This document shows positions 1 to 11,900 of a DNA stretch of 64,000 bases, one piece after another. The notes below the pieces were generated by a model. It was not told the DNA's origin and searched no databases. It saw only the letters and a list, made by a program, of their open reading frames with translations. Both the position numbers and the translations under genes were made by a program. The first letter of the stretch is position 1; each line of letters starts with the position of its first letter. This DNA comes from Sphingomonas sp. BT-65 (GTDB lineage: Bacteria; Pseudomonadota; Alphaproteobacteria; Sphingomonadales; Sphingomonadaceae). The stretch is taken from the NCBI RefSeq assembly GCF_026107375.2, contig NZ_JAPCIA010000003.1, positions 186,001 through 250,000 on the forward strand, given 5' to 3'.

Positions 1-1052
1 CCGACATTGGCTGCGCCGGCCACGCCCAGGAACGCCTTGGTGGCGGCCATGAAGCCGCCCTTGACCGCGCCCACCGCCGATAGCGCGGCGCCCGCCGACG
101 CGATCGTCACCGTGACCGCGACCACGGCGATGAGGACCGCGCCGACCACCCCACACTTGTTGCCCTTAGGCGGTTTGGGGGTGGTGGGCATGGTGTCGCC
201 GATGATGTCGGCGGGGTCGTAGGGCTTGAACGTTTGGGCGTTGTGGGTGGAGCGGATGATGCCGGCGGGGAGGGTGAGCGTCTGGCCCTCGGCGAGCGGG
301 GCGTCGGCGGCGAGGCCGGGATTGGCCTCGGCGAGCGTGTACCACAGCGCCGCATCGCCCCACAGCGCGGCGGCGATGCTCGCCAGCGTCTCGCCGCCGC
401 GCGCGGTGTAGCCGCCATAGGCGCTCGCCTGGCCATAGCTGTTGATCGCATCATAGCTGCCGGTGAAGTCGGCATAAGCGACGCTGGTCGCGGTGCCGTC
501 GCGGAATGGGCCGGTATAGGCCGGCGGGCGGCTCATGCGCTCGGTGATCGAGCTGCCATAGTCCATCTCGCGCGTGCCGTTGTTGCCGGTATAGCCCATC
601 TGGCGCCCGGCGAAGCGGTACCAGATCTCGTGCGGGTCGCCCTGCGCGGTGTTGGTGTCCGCCTCGTCGCGGCGCACCGCCTGGCCGCCCACGTCGTTGG
701 TGAACACGACATCGCGGGTGCGCCCGTCCGCGACATGCACGCTGGCGAGCAGGCCGCGCGTGTCGTAATAATAGGTGGTGACCCCGGGCGCGTTGGAGCC
801 CGAGCCGGTGTCGCCGTCGAACGTGACGCTCGCCTGCACCGCGCCGTCATACCAGCCATAGGCGGTGGTGGTGAGCGTGTCGGGCGCGGCGCCGTCGCTC
901 CCGTCCTTCCAGTTCTGGGTCGCGACGCTCACCGCGCTGCCCAGCGCGTAAGCCGCGCCTGCGCCATAGTTATAGACCGAGCGTGCGCGCAGCAGGTCAG
1001 TCCCTCCGACCGTTCCGGATTCCCAGCGCAGCGTCGCGCTGTCGTGGGCGGA
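1..1052 (-). pseudogene. Orphan Rhs C-terminal fragment, no start codon, continues past left edge
   Basis: Reading the minus strand from about 1050 down to base 1 gives an uninterrupted frame that is clearly paralogous to the C-terminal core of the intact Rhs protein at 1821-12506. It holds a WYDGAVQASVTF-like stretch, the AGRQMGYTGNNGT core motif, a LysM domain (GGETLASIAAALWGD), the FKPYDPADIIGDT linker, and a hydrophobic Gly/Ala-rich segment starting NKCGVVGAVLIAVV. The frame is open only back to an in-frame TGA at 1122-1124, and no ATG, GTG or TTG precedes the Rhs homology, so the 5' part of the gene is missing. By eye the protein is roughly 60 percent identical to its intact relative, so it is not a recent copy. 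Known rhs loci carry such displaced tips downstream of the toxin/immunity pair, where they can recombine with the full gene. The toxin end lies outside the window. Confidence 0.8.
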
Positions 1053-1120
1053 ACGTGGCGAAGGTCGCCCGCGCGTGGGCGGCGGAAGTTGACGGAGTTG
1101 CGCGCAACGGCGCGGATCGT

Positions 1121-1145
1121 GTCAACTTCGGTTGACGAAGTTGAC
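1121..1145. repeat. Inverted repeat GTCAACTTC / GAAGTTGAC
   Basis: Two perfect 9-bp arms (1121-1129 and 1137-1145) flank a 7-nt centre. A further direct copy of GAAGTTGAC lies at 1085-1093. The cluster sits just upstream of the broken end of the orphan Rhs fragment, so it could be a recombination scar or a protein-binding site. The sequence does not show which. Confidence 0.6.
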
Positions 1146-1311
1146 AGAAGTGACGGGTTCTGACGCGCGTGTCAGGCGGTGGGGATCGACGAGATCAAAG
1201 AGCGGCGGAACGCTATGCGGCGCTCCGGTGGTGGGAGTGAAGCAGGCGGAATCCTACATTGCAAGGGTACCAATGTGCACCCGTGAAGATGCGATGTGGC
1301 CGTCACCCAAA

Positions 1312-1347
1312 GTGGGCAATTGAGTGGGCAATTGAGTGCGCAATTGA
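1312..1347. repeat. 12-bp tandem repeat, three units
   Basis: The unit GTGGGCAATTGA occurs at 1312-1323 and 1324-1335, with a one-base variant (GTGCGCAATTGA) at 1336-1347 and a partial fourth unit (GTGC) after it. It lies about 40 bp beyond the stop codon of the putative immunity gene on the minus strand. Confidence 0.85.
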
Positions 1348-1387
1348 GTGCACTGTCACCGTAATCGCAACCTACCTTCTGCGGCAA

Positions 1388-1807
1388 CTAATTCATAAAG
1401 GCTATTCTAGAGCCGGCACCCGCCTTAATATCACCAATGATAGGTACACCATGATTAAGTTCGTAAGGAACATAGCACAAAATCGGACTAGAACTTTTGT
1501 CATCGATAGATATGCTTATCGCATCCACCATATGTCCCGTTTCTTTATCCGTAAGTTCAACATGCGATACAATTGCTACGGTATTGTAGTCGCCTGCGAT
1601 TCCGCCCTCCCTCAGCGAAACTTTCAGAACTTCGCACACGCTATCCGACGTAGGGCGAGGGTCTTCCAGCATAGCCTGAATATGACGAATCTCGCCCTTG
1701 TTCGTCTTAACCACCCCAAAAGGAAAAAACTCCCCGCTCTTCTCGATAAAATGAACAGCAGTGTTAATCCCATCGCTGAGAACCAAATCCATATCTTGAC
1801 GGCTCAT
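1388..1807 (-). CDS. Putative immunity protein for the Rhs toxin tip
   Basis: This 139-residue acidic, soluble protein has no signal peptide. The role is inferred from position: it starts 13 bp after the rhs stop codon on the same strand, as cognate immunity genes do. Within it, a FFPFGVV segment is followed by a Lys/Gly-containing turn, and an SISIDDKSSSP segment by YVPYEL. I do not recognise a named immunity family. I chose ATG at 1807 because an AAGGTG ribosome binding site lies 6 nt upstream at 1819-1814. An in-frame GTG at 1816 is also possible but overlaps that site. Base composition is clearly lower in GC than the flanking Rhs core, matching the toxin-encoding end of rhs, which suggests that toxin and immunity genes arrived together. 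Confidence 0.65.
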   Translation of the reverse strand: MSRQDMDLVLSDGINTAVHFIEKSGEFFPFGVVKTNKGEIRHIQAMLEDPRPTSDSVCEVLKVSLREGGIAGDYNTVAIVSHVELTDKETGHMVDAISISIDDKSSSPILCYVPYELNHGVPIIGDIKAGAGSRIAFMN

Positions 1808-1820
1808 ATGCCTCACCTTG

Positions 1821-2985
1821 TTAACGGCGATTAAGGTCCATAGTTCTAATCTTAATCGGACTTCCTGGATTCAGATGTTCTCGAAGCAACGGCCCACTGA
1901 TGGTTGTTCTGCTATCGATAATCACATCCACTCGACCGGGATACCCGCTTCGATTCACATGCGCCACATCATCCAGAATCTGAGATGTAAGAGTTTGATA
2001 TTTAACGTTCTTTGTTTCCGCAATGTATAGCTGATCCAGAGGCTCCATGTGGTCCGGAATACGATAACCTTTGGCTCCCGAGGCCGATGGAATCCGTAAG
2101 GTATTTTTGGGAAGCCCTGTTACCTCAGCACTTACGACCTCGCCAGCGTGGCCGAGTTCGCCAGGCAACGAATGAGCCGTTACCGCCTCTGCGGCGTTAC
2201 TTACGCGGCCAAGCTTCGTTGCCATTGTTCCGCCAGCGCCAACGACAAATCCTGTAATGTCGGTGGTCTGCTTATCGAACGGTGCGACCCAACCATTTCG
2301 TCCTCGATAGTAGGAGGACGCCAAATCAGATGCACCGGTAGCGGCCGAAGTGAGCCAAGTCGGGACAGCGGCTACGTACCCCAAGCCACCCGCATTCCAA
2401 AGATTGTACGCATCGTGCTGCCTGCCTAACACCGCATTCCTGTAGTCGCTCCACACTGAAGGCGTGTAGGAATTGACGAACTGCGTAGGCGAATATCCTG
2501 AAAGCCTTTGCGCAATACTCTCTGCTACGATCTTACTTGCAAGGCCGGATTCTCCATAGGCAACAGTCAAACTGAGTTGAGTTATATTATCAACCCCCCC
2601 GTGATACACATAGCCATCTCCCCCTTGCCGGAAGACGATCCTGATTGCGCCATCGGCAGGATTCCCCACCCAAACGCTGGAGAACGCGCCGTAGGTGCCG
2701 CCGTCTTCAGCATAGCTGACGAACCCGGACAGGCCTTTGGAGTTCGCCGTTTGCACAGAGGCTGCATGCGTGACATTTTCGACATCATATCCAGAATTAT
2801 AGCCAGCTCCTGATGTGCTAAGCACCTCATTGACGGTCCCCTTGGCGACCCTAATGCGCGCATTGGCTCCTTCGCCTTCGATTGCATACGGAATCCCCAT
2901 AGCATCCAGCTTTGCGGCCTCCGTAGCGATCGCGTCTGCTGTCGATTCTTGAGCTTTTCCACCGGAGAGACGCCCCGTGCCGTCC
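1821..2985 (-). other. Lower-GC C-terminal toxin module of the Rhs protein (Tox-REase-like)
   Basis: From about residue 3174 to the stop, the rhs gene changes from GC-rich, repetitive core to visibly more AT-rich, non-repetitive sequence. The last 98 residues contain a restriction-endonuclease-like core: a YRIPD segment (Asp about residue 3485), then an AETKN segment (Glu 3497, Lys 3499), giving the D-(x)n-E-x-K arrangement, followed by a helix with TSQILDDVAHVNRSG. The order matches the Tox-REase-7 type of polymorphic toxin nuclease, so DNA cleavage in a target cell is the likely activity. Family assignment is from motif memory and is tentative. The nuclease fold is better supported than the exact family. 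Confidence 0.65.
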
Positions 2986-5900
2986 CTTACTCCCGCCATC
3001 CTCCGTGCGATCATCCCGCCGATGGTCTGTCCGATGACATCGGGTAGTGTGGCGATGATGTTGTCGCCGAAGCTGGTGCCGGTGGCGAGGGAGCGGGTGG
3101 CGGCGCTGGCGAGGCTGCGGGCGGTGCCGGCGGCGAGCTGCTGGCCGCTGGCCGCCAGCGCGCTGCGCGCCGGCTTGAACCCGCCGCTGACCGCGCCGGC
3201 GATGCCCGCACCGATCCCGGCCGCGGCGACACCGGCGAAGTCGAACTTGCTCTGCAGGCCTACCAGCCGCGCGACGCCTTGCGTGGCCGCGCTGGTGAGC
3301 GCGCCGCCGACGACATTGCCGAGGAACTGGCTGCCCGCGATGTTGCCGACCGGCACCGGTCCCAGGAATGCGGTGAGCGCTGCCATCCCGACCGCCCCCC
3401 AGTTGAACTTGTCCTGGATGCCCGTGGCGATGCCGACGCCCTGGCTGACCGCCGAGCCGATCGCCGCGCCGGCCGTTACCGCCGCGAGGCCGGTGCCAAA
3501 CCCGACCGAGACGCCGGCCCCTGCCGAGGTGCCGAGCACCGCGCCGATTCCTGCGCCGAACGCCTTGCCCGTGGCGGCCGCCAGGATGCCGCCGGTGGCG
3601 ATCGCCGTCACCGCGATCGCCACCACCGCAATGATGATCTGTCCGACCACACCGCAATTGTTCTTCTTGGGCGGCTTGGGGGTGTTGGGCGACGTATTCC
3701 CGATGGCCTCGGCGGGGTCGTAGGGTTTGAAGGTGTCGGCGTTGTGGTGGTTGCCGATGACGCCGCCGGGGATGGTGAGCGGGGTGCCTGCGGCGAGCGC
3801 GCCGGCGCCGAGGCCGGGGTTGGCCTCCGCCAGCTTATACCACAGCGAAGCATCGCCCCACAGCTGCGCCGCGATCGACTGCAGCGTCTCGCCCGCGCTG
3901 GCGGTGTAGCTTGAGGGGCCCTCGCTGACCGTGCCGCCGTTGAACGCGGTGAAGTTGGCGTCGAAATCGGCGTGGATCGTGCCGGTCGTGGCGCCATTGC
4001 GGAACGCGCCGTTGCCCGGCGTTGCCGTGCGCTCGGCGATCGATGCGGCATAGTCGACATTGCCGGTGCCGTCGTTGCCCACCACGCCCATCTGGCGGCC
4101 GCCGAACATGTAGGTGCGGCTGCGCGGGTCGCTCTGGTTGTAGTTGTAGTCCCACTCGCTGCGGTTGATGATCTGGCCCTGCAGGTTGGTCGAGTAGTTG
4201 ATAATGCGCGGGCGCGTGCCGCCGGTGATATTGACGGACTCAAGTGCCCCGTCGCGATCATAGTCATAGGCCGAGGTGCTGGTGCCGTCCCGATTGACCA
4301 GCGTGACGCTCGTCTGCATCGCCCCGTCGCGCCACTCATAGGACTGGCTGGTGTAGGCGTCCGCAAAATCGAGATCGGCCTGCGAGTAGTTACCGGGCGT
4401 ACCATAGACCGGCGAAGCGCTGCCGTTCTTCCAGTTCTTGGTCTCGCTGTAATAGAGCAGGTTGCCGCTCGCGCTGCCCGTCTGGCCCGACCAGGTGATC
4501 GTCGCATGGCCCGGACCGGAGCCGGTGGCGCTGTAATAGTTGACGGTGTGGGTGTAGATCGTGTCCGATCCCTGCCGGGTTGCCGTCTTCTCCGCCAGCA
4601 CCAGCCCGCGCGGATCGTAGACGATGCCGTGGCGGCTATGCACCGCGACGCCCGAGGCGTTGTACTCCGCATAGCTGGAGACCCGCCCCACTGCGTCATA
4701 GCTGGTCTGCGCGCGGGTCACCCCACTGATCACCACCGAGGTCAGCTGGCCCGTGGCGTTGTAGCCGTAGCTCTCCTGCGCGTTCCAACCAGTCTCCGCG
4801 GTCGCCCGCTGGCCCGCGGCGCCATAGGTGATGTCGGTGCCCGTGCCGCCGCGCTGAATGGTCCCGGATCCCGCGGTGCCGACGAACGTCCCCTTGGTCG
4901 TGACCTGGCGGTTCATGCTGTCATAGCGATACCAATAGGCTTGCGTGGTCGCGGTGCCCGAGATCCCGCCGTTGGCCAGTATCGGCAGATATGTGGTGGT
5001 GATCGAGCGGACGTTGCCGACCGCGTCGTAAGTCCAGTTCTTGTCGACATTGTCGGCGCCGCCATAGGACGCCACGTCGCGATAGCGGGTTATGCGGCCC
5101 AGCGAGTCGTATTCGGCGCGTCCATCCTGCAATGTCTGCGTCTGGACATTGTAACTTTCGGGCACCCAATCCCAATAGCCTGGACCTTCGCCATCGGGCG
5201 TATCGGGCGAGGTGCCGGGATCTCGAATCCAGACATATCTTTCTTCCTGATAGTCTGCGACCTCGCTCACCAACTTCTCGCGCGTCAGCTGGCCGAGCGC
5301 GTCATATTCGTAGCTCGCCACCTTGCGCGACCAGTCGGTGTTCATCACCGGCGTGTCGCCCGAGGCAATCTCACGGATCTGGCCGGTGTTATAGTAGCTG
5401 TAGGTAGTGTTGCGTCCCCACGTGCTCGTTTCAGTGATAGCACGCCCGGCGCGGTCGAACTGATAGCTATAGGCTTGGCCGCCCTTGTCGGTGCGCGCGA
5501 TGGTGTGGCCGAACATGTCGGTGTGCTGGACCGCGGCGTAGATATAGTCGCTGCCCGAGGCACGATCCGCGTCGACGCTGGTGGTTTGGATCCACCCGCC
5601 GAAGGTGCCGAGGCCGGTGGTGGCAAGGCTGTCGTTCCAGACATAGCTGGTGATGGTCGTCTCGCCGCCGAAAGCGGTGGAGGAAACGACGCGGCCTTGG
5701 GCGTCATAGTCGGTCGTCGCCCAGCCCTGAAGGGGGTTGGCGTGGGCAATGAGCTGGCCGAAACCGTCATAGAGGAAAGACTCGGTGAGCGCGCCGCCGC
5801 GGCGGGTGACGTAGATCGCTCGGCCCATGGCGTCGTAGGTGCGCGTTTCGTCCAGCCCGAGCTGGTTGCGCAGGATGCGGGCGTCGCCGAACACATCGTA

Positions 5901-8900
5901 GAAGGTCTTGAAGACGCCGTTATCGTCCGGCAGCGCGTCGCCGTCCGCACTGTCGGCATTGAACGCGTGCGTGACCAGCGCCTCGGTGCCGCCGTGACCG
6001 GTGCCGGCGAGGAGCGCCTGGGCACGCGTGTTGCCATTGGCGTCGACTGTGCCGATCAGGCGGCCGGCGATGTCGTAGCGGTAATGTTCGATCGGGTTGA
6101 CCGTCGAGACGGCGCCGTTCTCGGCGGTGACGCTGACCTGGGGCGAGGTCTTGGTGATCAGCCGGCCGATATTATTGTAAGCGAAGGTGGTGGTGTAGCC
6201 GCGCGCGTCGGTCTCCGAGATCGCTTCGCCGAACGCATTGTAGGCGCGGGCACGGGTGATGGTGACCTCCGCGCCGCCGGCGGAGAGCTGGCGGCCGGGT
6301 TCGCGGGTCTGTGTGATCATGCCGCGCTTGTCGTAGACGGTGAAGGTCGCGGCGATGCCCGGGATGTTGGTGTCGATGCCGTAGGCGACCGAATCGACCA
6401 GATCGGTAAAGTTGATGCCGGTGAGGTTTTCGGTGCCTTCGGAGACCAGCGTCAGCGTCTGGTTGCCGGCCTTGTCGTAGAGGAAGTATTTGTCCACGCC
6501 GTCCCCGGCGTTGCTGCGCCGCAGATGGCCGTCTGAATCGTAGAAATAGGTCTCCTGATAGACTGCGGCGGTGGTGTGTCCGGCGGTGATGCCGCGGCCG
6601 GTGAGCTCGCCATGGGCGTTGTAACGCAGGCGCGTGGCGTCATAGGCCTGGCCCGAGGGTTCGGTGTGGGTCCAGCCGGTGCCGTCGTGGCGGGCATGGG
6701 TCTGGGTGATTACCCGGCCGGCGGCGTCATATTCGTAGAACACCGCCTCGGCGATCGAGCTGCCGTTCGACAGAAGGCGCGCGTAGCGCTCGGCAACAAG
6801 TCGACCGGCGGCGTCGTAGTGGTAATAGCGCGTGGACCCGGCGGCATCGGTCGAGGAGGTGAGCCTGCCATCGGCATAGGTGCTGGACGTGAGGCGGTCG
6901 CCGTTTACGCCGCCCTTGCCGATCTGCCGGGTAGCAGTGAGCTGGTCGAGCCCGTTGTAGTAATAGCGCAGCTCGGGGGTGACGGGGGGCGCGCCGGTGT
7001 GATCGATGTAGGACGCGCGCTGCTCCTTGGTCAGCCGTCCTGCATTGTCATAGGTGTATGTGGTAGTGTCGCCATTGGCCTCGATCTTGGTCTCGACCTG
7101 GCCGAGCGCGTTGTAGGTATAGGTGACGGTGGCGTTGCCATTGGCCGCGGTGAGCACGCCGGTCGCGGGATCGATCGACCAGGCTTCGACCCCGGCACGG
7201 GTCTCGGTGAGGCGGCGGCCAAGCTCGTCATAGGTGAAGCTGGTGATGCGATCGCCCGCAACTGCAGTGGCGCCGATCGCGAATGGCGGCGCACTCGTCG
7301 TGACGCTTCCAGCCTGCGTCACGAAGCGCCGCTCGAGGAGCACATTGCCTTCGGCATCGAGCAGCCAGCTCGTCTGATAGCCTTCCTGGTCGACCTGCGC
7401 GGTCTTGCGGCCGAGCTTGTCGTAATAGGAGAAGACGGTCGCGCCGTTGGGATCGGTCGTCTTGATGACGTTCCCGGCCGCGTTGTACTCGTAATAGGTG
7501 AACGCCGCGCCGGTCTGGGTGACGAACACCGACCCGTCCCAATGACCGGTCGCGCCCACCTCCACGTAGCTCGACGTCAGGCGGTGCAGGTTGTCGTAGA
7601 CATAGTTGGTCTCGCGCCACGTGCCGCCGGGCAGGGCGACGGCCCCGCCCGCCGCGACCGGCAGCGTGACCTGCGTGTCATAGGCGCGGGTGCGCGTGAG
7701 GTTGCCGGCGGCGTCATAGGTGTACGCGATCACCGCCCCAGTTGGGTCGATCTGCGCCACCTTGCGGTCGAGATCGTCATAATAGAACAGCATGCGTGCG
7801 CCGGTCGGATCGACGGTCTCGATCAGGTTGCCGCGATTGTCATAGGCATAGGTCTCGACCGGGATCACGGGCACACCGGAGAGGCCCGTTTCCACTTGCC
7901 CGCCCGACTTGGAGATCAGCCGGTCGGCCTTGTCGTAGGCGAACGCGGTGTCGCGCTGTTCGGGCAGGTTATAACCCTCGATCTGATAAGTTAGATTGCC
8001 ACGCGCGTCGTAGTAATTGACGTAGCGATAGAAGGTCGATGCGGTCTGGTTGCCCGCGCTATCGTAAACCGGGGCGACGACATATTCATGCGTCAGCTCT
8101 CCCCGCCGGCTGTAGCTGTAGTGCACCACGCCGCCGAGCTTGTTCTCACGGCGCACTAGGTTCCCGAACGCATCATATGCGCTGTATTCGGTCTTCTCCT
8201 CGGCATCGGTAGTGCTGGTGACGCGGCCGAGCTTGTCATAAGTGAACGCGGTGGTGGCATCCGCCGTGACCGCGACATAGGTCGGCAGCACATCGACGGA
8301 GGCCGTGTTATTCGCCTTGTTGTAGCGCCGGGTGACCGTGGCGATCTCGCCGAACGCGGTGTAGCTGGTCTCGGTGACATAATCCTCGGCATCGCGCGAA
8401 GCGATCACGCGGCCATAGCTGTCGTAGTAATTGTAGCTTGAGTTGCCGCGCTCGTCGGTGGTGCGCACGACATTGCCGAAGGCGTCATACTGATAGCTGA
8501 CCGTGCCCGATGCGGCATTGATCTGCGTCAGGACGCGGCCGAGCTTGTCGTGGGTGTAGGTGGTGGTGCGGTTGTTGGGATCGGTGACCGAGGTGAGGTT
8601 GCCAAGGCCGTCATAGGCGAACTGAGTGAGCACTTGGTCGGCCGAAAAATAGGCGTCGTAGCGCTGCGACTCCCGTCCCGCAGCGTCATACACGTGGAGG
8701 ACGCGCGCCTCGTCCGCGCCACCATAGTCGATGACCTCCTGGGCGAGCTTGCCGGTCGCCCAGTAGGTGTAGTCTTTCCGCTCGCCCTCGCCGTTATACT
8801 CCTGGATAAGCTGGCCGGCGGAGCTGTAGTAGAAATGACGGATCGAAGCGGAAGTACCGAGCGCGTTGAATACGTCGGCGATCGCCCAGCTATCGGTAGC

Positions 8901-11900
8901 CGACACCGCGGCGTCATAGCGCGCTTGCAACGCAACCCGCCCTTCGGCGTCATAGTCGGTACGGGTGATGTAACCTTCGGCATCGATCGTGAAGCGAAGC
9001 TGGCCGCGCGCGTCGTAATAATAGCGCGTGACCCGGTCGGTAAGCGCCGGGTTGGCGGCCGCCCAGCTGTCCATGTCGGCCTGGGTCGGCAGCGAGCTGG
9101 TCGTGCGGGTGGTCGCATACTGGATCTGCTTGGTGACCTGGCCGAGATTATCGTAGCTGTAGCCGGTGACCGCGCCGCCCGCGTCGATCGCATAGGCGAC
9201 CCGCCCGGCGGTGTCGTAGACCGCCCAGCTCGTGCGGTTGGCGGCGTTGCTGGCGAGGCCCGCTGACGCGATTGCCGCCTTCACATCTGCATAACGAAAG
9301 ACCGAGGCGGTGAGCGGCGCCGCGTAGGTAGTTACCTTGCGAACCAGGCCGATCGAGCCCCAGTCGAGGTCGGATTCATAACCATATTCGGTGACGTAGC
9401 CGAGCCCGTCGATCTCGTAACGCAGCAGGCCCTGGCCGTCATAGACATAGTTGGTCTCGCGATTGGCCGGGTTGGGATTGGGGTTGGTGCTTTCCCTCAG
9501 CTGCTGGAAGGTGCCATTCGCACGCAGCGCGGGATCGGTCGCCTTGGCATAGGCGACCTCCTTCACCTTTTGGCCCGCACGATCATAGGCGATGCGCGTC
9601 AGATAGCCCGCGCCATCGAGCGTGCCGAGCGTGCGCCCATCCTTGTCGTAGAAGATGCGCGAGACGGCGTCCTTCGGATCCGCCGCGGGAAGAACGCCGG
9701 TCGTCGGCGACGCAGCCCGGAACGCCGCGAGCTGCCCGGCCGACAGCTTGTTGAAGTATTCGGTGCTCCGCACCAACTGGCCCGAGGCATCATATTCGTA
9801 GCTGGTGGTTGACCCATCGCCATCGATCGCCTGAAGCACCCGGCCGTCTGCATCGTAGACGTGCCAGGTCCAGATATCGTAGCCGTGGTCGGCCGGTCGG
9901 ATGGCTGCCACGTCGATCGTCGAACTGGTATCGCCGATCAGCGCGATCTGCGCCGTGGTAAGCGTTAGGGCATAGCGCGCGGTGGCGACCAGGCGATTAC
10001 GCGAATCGTAGCGATACTCGATGAGATCGCCAAATTCGTTGACCTCGGCGGTCTTCCGTCCGAGTTGATCGTAGAGATAATAGTGTGTGACGCCGGTGGC
10101 GTCGGTCGCGATGCGCAGGCGGCCATTCTGGTCATAGGCATAGGTCGCCGTGCCGCCGATGGTGTAGGAGCCGCCTTCCTGGAAGCTGATGAGCTCGCCC
10201 GCCTTGTTGTAGGTCGAGGTCTGCACGAGCCCGTTGGCCAGCGTGACGACGGTGGTCTGCCTGAGCTCGTCATAGAAGAGGATGCTGGTCGTGCCGCCGT
10301 TGATGTCGGTCGAGGAGGTGACGCGCCCGAGGCCGTCATAGGCGACAAATTCGCTGTTCTGCGAACCCGTGCGACGGCTCAGCAGCTGTCCGGCCTGATC
10401 ATAGGTGAAATATTCGTCGTGGTAGCCCTCCGCATAGCCCATCGAATCATAGCGGAGATTCTGCGTTGCCTGCCGGAGCGCGGTCAGATTCCCGCGGTTA
10501 TCGAAGGTCATGTAGCTGATCTGGGCGCTTGAGGTGTCGCCGCGCGTGGCGCTCCAATTGTCCAGGGTCGCCTGCGAGATGTCGGTGGCCGGCGACAGCC
10601 CGCTGACATCGTAAAGATGATCGGGGAAGTTGTTGGTCCAATAGAGCTGCCCGCTGCCGTCATACCAGTTGCGGGTGACATGCCCCTCGGCGCTGACCAC
10701 ATAGACGAGGCGGTTGCTGCTGTCATAGACGTAGCGCGTCGTGTGGCTGGCGGCGGCGGAATCCCGGTCCGAGCCGGTGCGCGTCTCGGTCAGCACCTGG
10801 TTGGCGTCGTTATAGGTGCTGGTGACGACGTTGAACGATTCCGCAAGCGAGGTCGGCGTCAGCGAGACATCGGCCATCGCCTCCGGCTGGTAGAAGGCGG
10901 CATCGGCATAGAAGGTGCCCGACACGCCGGAAACCGAACGAAGCGAGCCGGCTGCCTTAGCCGCCTCGAGCGTCGCCCCTTTATAATATTTGATCGTGCT
11001 GCCAGTGCGCACCATCCATAGGTTATCGCCCGGCGCATAGCTGGTCAGTGCCCCGCCGCTGCCATTTTCCCAATAATAGATCTGGCCGTTGCTGGCCGCC
11101 TCAATCGCAAAATCGAGGTTGTTGTAGTGAGTCGAGGCGTTGGGGTTCTGCGATACCCCCGCCATCAGATACTGGTTGGCCTGCAGCGGCCGGATCCGGA
11201 ACACGAAGTCGCCCGAGATGCCCTGTGAGGATTGCACCTGCGCGTCGTAAGAGCCGTAGTTGCCGCCGGTCTTGGTGATGCGGTAGCTGCCGTCGGGCTG
11301 GAGCGTCGCGGTGCCGTTGGTGCCGCTCTGGATCGCCACGCTGACCGCATCGCTGCGGGTGAGCATGTTGCCGGATGCGTCATAGGTGTAGCTGGTGGTC
11401 TTGCCGCCGGCATCGGTGGTGCGGATCAGATCGCCATTGGCGTTGTAGCCGAACTCGACCGTCTGCGCGGGCGCTCCAGCGTTCGCCGGCGGCGCGGTGA
11501 CGCGGATCAACTGGCCGTTGGCGTCATAGTGCAGCGTGACCGTCTGGTTCTGCGGATCGGTGACCGTCGTGATGCCCGAGCCATAGGCGATCGTGGTGGT
11601 GCGCGTGACGCCATCGACCACGGTCTGGGCGATCGAGGTGACGCGGTTCGACCCGTCATAGGTGAACGCGATGCTCGACCCGTCGCTCTGCGTGATCGTC
11701 GCCACCAGCTTCGACGCGCCGTGATAGGTGTAGCTGGTGACATAGCTGTTGCCGTCGGCGATGTCGTTGTCGTTCGGGGACTCGTCCACCGTGACGCTGG
11801 TCAGCCGGTTGTAGCCGTCATAGCCGTAGCGCGTGCGGGTGAGGGTCTTCGCCACGCCGCCGTCGACATAGCCGGTGGCGATCTGGGTGATGTTGCTGCC

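Larger units (their letters stand above)
1053..1387. other. Non-coding spacer between orphan Rhs tip and immunity gene
   Basis: No convincing gene lies here. The short frames that cross it lack a ribosome binding site and recognisable sequence. It holds iterated GTCAACTTC-type repeats near 1085-1145 and a 12-bp tandem repeat at 1312-1347. It marks the change from lower-GC toxin/immunity DNA back to GC-rich Rhs core DNA. Confidence 0.55.

Noticed and set aside
1172..1387. 71-codon minus-strand frame next to the immunity gene
   Set aside because: It would need a TTG start without a ribosome binding site and runs through the 12-bp tandem repeat; no recognisable sequence.
1259..1834. 191-codon plus-strand frame
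   Set aside because: Antisense to the putative immunity gene; no ribosome binding site or domain.
3972..6536. Long plus-strand open frame (854 codons) antisense to rhs
   Set aside because: It mirrors the repetitive GC-rich Rhs gene; the protein is Arg/Gly/Val-rich low-complexity with no domain, while the minus strand gives clear YD repeats.
4000..11000. Regularly repeating DNA that might suggest a CRISPR or satellite array
   Set aside because: The periodicity is coding: degenerate YD repeats of the Rhs protein, without identical repeats or unique spacers.
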